This document shows, in pieces, positions 61,976 through 64,000 of a DNA stretch of 64,000 nucleotides (its first letter is position 1; each line of letters opens with the position of its first letter). Below the pieces are notes generated by a model, which did no database searches, was not told the origin of the DNA, and was given only the letters and a program-made list of their open reading frames with translations. The position numbers were made by a program, and so were the translations under genes. This stretch comes from Planctomycetota bacterium (GTDB lineage: Bacteria > Planctomycetota > Brocadiia > SM23-32 > JAKLEA01), in the NCBI GenBank assembly GCA_022711755.1, contig JAKLEA010000005.1, positions 62,001-126,000 on the forward strand. Reading direction: 5' to 3'.

Positions 61976-62962
61976 TCAGACCTTGTGGTTCACAAGGTTC
62001 CTGACCGCCTTGCAGATCTTCTCCGCCGTCGGTATCACCTCGTCTTCCAGCGTGGGCGACATCGGTATCGGCGTGTCCGCTCCACAGACGCGCTGCATCG
62101 GGGCGTCCAGGTAGTCGAAAGCGTGCTCGTTTATGCGCATGGCGACTTCGCACATGATGTTGGCGTTCCGGTACGCCTCGGACACCAGCACGACCTTGCC
62201 GGTTTTACGAACGCTGTCAAGCACGCAGTCAATGTCCAGCGGCTGCAGGCAGCGCAGGTCAATGACCTCGCAATCAATCCCGTCCTTTTCGGCCATCTTC
62301 TTTGCGGCCTCAAGCGATCGGTTGGCCATGCGCGAATAGGACACGATTGTGCATTGCGTCCCTTTGCGTGTGACGTTGGCCACGCCCAGCGGAATGGTGA
62401 ACTCGCCGTCTGGGACCTCGCCCTTCTCGCCGTAGAGCATCTTGTGCTCCAGGAAAAGGATCGGGTTCTCGTCCCTGATGCAGGTTTTGAGCAGACCTTT
62501 GGCGTCCGCCGGAGTGGCGGGGGCGACCACGAAGCAACCCGGCGCGTGGCAGAACCACGTTTCCAGGCTCTGGCTGTGTTGCGCGGCGATGCAGCGCCCG
62601 GCGCCGCCCTCGGAGCGCAGCACCATCGGGACGGTCGTCTTGCCGCCGAACATGTAGCGGTTCTTGGCCGCCTGGTTGGCAAACTGGTCCATCGCGATAG
62701 TCATGAAGTCAACGTACATGATTTCCGCGACGGGGCGCATGCCCGCCATCGCGGCGCCGACGGCCGCGCCGGTGATCGCCGCCTCGGAGATGGCGGTGTC
62801 GCGCACCCGTTCCGGGCCGAATTCCTCAAAAAGGCCTCTCGTGGCCCCGTAAGCTCCGCCGTAGACGCCTATGTCTTCCCCGAGCAGGAAAACGCGCGGA
62901 TCGCGCAGCATCTCCTCCCGGAGGGCTTCCTTGACTGCTTCCCAGTAGAATTTCTGTGCCAT
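61976..62962 (-). CDS. pdhB: pyruvate dehydrogenase E1 component, beta subunit
   Basis: A 328-aa transketolase-like subunit. VFLLGEDIGVYGGAYGATRGLFEEFGPERVRDTAISEAAITGAAVGAAMAGMRPVAEIMY spans the thiamine-pyrophosphate site (conserved catalytic Glu in ISEAAI). FLEHKMLYG, the conserved transketolase central region GTQCTIVSYSRM, and VIDLRCLQPLDIDCVL follow. With PdhA it forms the alpha2beta2 E1 that decarboxylates pyruvate. The gene lies 48 bases after pdhA; E2 and E3 are not in the window. Confidence 0.94.
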   Translation of the reverse strand: MAQKFYWEAVKEALREEMLRDPRVFLLGEDIGVYGGAYGATRGLFEEFGPERVRDTAISEAAITGAAVGAAMAGMRPVAEIMYVDFMTIAMDQFANQAAKNRYMFGGKTTVPMVLRSEGGAGRCIAAQHSQSLETWFCHAPGCFVVAPATPADAKGLLKTCIRDENPILFLEHKMLYGEKGEVPDGEFTIPLGVANVTRKGTQCTIVSYSRMANRSLEAAKKMAEKDGIDCEVIDLRCLQPLDIDCVLDSVRKTGKVVLVSEAYRNANIMCEVAMRINEHAFDYLDAPMQRVCGADTPIPMSPTLEDEVIPTAEKICKAVRNLVNHKV

Positions 62963-63010
62963 TTTCTTTCGTCCGGTATCTGGTTTGCCGTTCGCAGCGC
63001 GGCGAATGGC

Positions 63011-64000
63011 CTAGTTTTCGGGAATCCTGACAAGGCCTCTCTCGCCCTGTATCCACCCCTTGTAGACGTCCTCGTAAAGCTCCTTCGGATCGGGGTAGGG
63101 GCTTTGATTGAGGGCGAAGTCTTCGGCCTCGGCCATTTCCTTGGTCACGTCGTCGTGGACTTCCTTGATCTCGGCCTCCGACATCAGCTCTTCCTTCAAC
63201 AGATTCGCCTCGAAGAGCGTGATGGGATCGCGATCATGCCAGTATTGTTCCTCTTCCTTCGTGCGGTATTTGCGCGGGTCGCTGCGGGAGTGGCCGCGAT
63301 ACCGGTAGGTCTTCAACTCCAGGAGCGTCGGACCGTCCCCGGCCCTTGCCCGCCCGACGGCCTTCTCCACGGCTTCCTTGACCTCCAGGACGTTCTGCCC
63401 GTCAACCGGAACGCCGGGCATGTCGTAGGAGGAGGAGCGCATGTAAAGGTCCTGCACGGCGCAGGCGACGTCCACGCTCACGGACATGCCGTAAAGGTTG
63501 TTCTCCAGGCAGTAGACTATGGGGAGACCCCACCTGCCAGCCATGTTAAGCGATTCATGGAATACGCCGTTGTTGCATGCTCCGTCGCCGAAGAAGCAGA
63601 GCGTGACCTGGCCCTCGCCCCTGAGCTTGCAGGCCAGCGCGGCGCCGGTTCCGACGGGGATGTTGCCCCCGACGATGCCGGTCGCGCCCAGGTTGCCCGC
63701 GCGCACGTCGGCGATGTGCATCGAGCCGCCGCGCCCGCGGCAGTATCCCGTCGCCTTGCCGCAAAGCTCGGCCAGCATGAACTTCAGCTTGCCGCCGCGC
63801 GCTATGCAGTGGCCGTGCCCGCGATGCGTGCTCGTGATGTAATCCTTCTCGCCGATTGCGGCGCAGGCGCCGACGGCGACGGCCTCCTGCCCGGCGTAGA
63901 CATGCGAGGCGCCCTTGATGACGTCCCTCGCAAGCAGCTCGAAGACCTTGTCCTCGAACTGTCTGATGCTGATCATCAGCCTCAGATACTTCCTGAGCCC
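63011..64000 (-). CDS. pdhA: pyruvate dehydrogenase E1 component, alpha subunit (5' end cut by window edge)
   Basis: The reading frame stays open from the ATG at 63976 to position 64000, encoding LRKYLRLMISIRQFED, which continues the usual PdhA N-terminus. The true start is therefore outside. The thiamine-pyrophosphate motif is GDGACNNGVFHESLNMAG with ENN; THRGHGHCIARGG, GSMHIAD and YRYRGHSRSDPRKYR are characteristic of E1 alpha. It decarboxylates pyruvate to hydroxyethyl-TPP for E2. pdhB follows by 48 bases. Confidence 0.94.
   Translation of the reverse strand, partial: GLRKYLRLMISIRQFEDKVFELLARDVIKGASHVYAGQEAVAVGACAAIGEKDYITSTHRGHGHCIARGGKLKFMLAELCGKATGYCRGRGGSMHIADVRAGNLGATGIVGGNIPVGTGAALACKLRGEGQVTLCFFGDGACNNGVFHESLNMAGRWGLPIVYCLENNLYGMSVSVDVACAVQDLYMRSSSYDMPGVPVDGQNVLEVKEAVEKAVGRARAGDGPTLLELKTYRYRGHSRSDPRKYRTKEEEQYWHDRDPITLFEANLLKEELMSEAEIKEVHDDVTKEMAEAEDFALNQSPYPDPKELYEDVYKGWIQGERGLVRIPEN

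Overview
This window is a dense bacterial chromosome segment of fairly high GC (estimated by eye, not counted). It holds about 50 protein genes, and I recognised no rRNA, tRNA, CRISPR array, insertion sequence or transposase. The likely source is a diderm of the Planctomycetota or a neighbouring candidate phylum. The pointers are an LEDRLLL-type N-terminal motif combined with FG-GAP repeats and a C-terminal dockerin (30.7-33.8 kb), a PEP-CTERM protein (61.2-61.9 kb), large lipoproteins with beta-helix and ceramidase-like domains, three diverged uroporphyrinogen-decarboxylase-family proteins, and LPS genes (kdsB and an arn operon). The phylum is an inference.

Layout. 0-1.4 kb: hisC and the start of hisB (minus). 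2.0-4.3 kb: zinc-ribbon protein, LemA and an HtpX-like protease. 4.3-13.1 kb: a beta-helix lipoprotein, rubrerythrin with a strong terminator, a hybrid sensor protein lacking the expected phospho-accepting histidine, a ceramidase-like/C45 fusion lipoprotein, and a small membrane-anchored repeat protein. 13.3-17.5 kb: DUF2344 protein, RNase G, a URO-D-family protein and a HAD hydrolase. 17.4-20.7 kb: two envelope glycosyltransferases (minus). 21.1-29.7 kb: a plus-strand run of FHA protein, KdsB, zinc-ribbon membrane protein, zinc-ribbon/TPR protein, a short Hsp70, an RDD membrane protein with a J-like tail and a STAS protein. 29.7-33.8 kb: mtnP and a very long FG-GAP/dockerin surface protein behind a near-consensus promoter that is embedded in a long inverted repeat.

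34.2-36.2 kb: nitrilase-family amidohydrolase plus a URO-D-family protein. 36.2-44.7 kb: a complete minus-strand L-Ara4N operon (methyltransferase, arnB, arnC, formyltransferase and decarboxylase halves of ArnA as two genes, arnT, arnD, then a membrane metallophosphatase). 45-51 kb: a third URO-D-family protein, a kinase-like multi-pass membrane protein and pyruvate phosphate dikinase. 51.4-54.6 kb: serine acetyltransferase, then an AlbA_2-like/DUF2971 pair flanked by related hairpin repeats, probably acquired. 54.6-64 kb: a long minus-strand run of an LPG-synthase-type flippase, a GT2, an EF-G paralogue, hisA, hisH, cysK, a PEP-CTERM protein, pdhB and the truncated pdhA.

How they fit together: KdsB, the arn operon and several GTs build and decorate the lipid A/LPS surface. 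CysE and CysK make cysteine, HisA/H/C/B make histidine, and PPDK and PDH sit at the pyruvate node. The most promising undescribed system is the 21.1-29.7 kb FHA/zinc-ribbon/TPR/Hsp70/J-like-RDD/STAS cluster, which reads like a membrane-linked chaperone and signalling module. The kinase-like membrane protein and the double-hydrolase lipoprotein are also worth attention.
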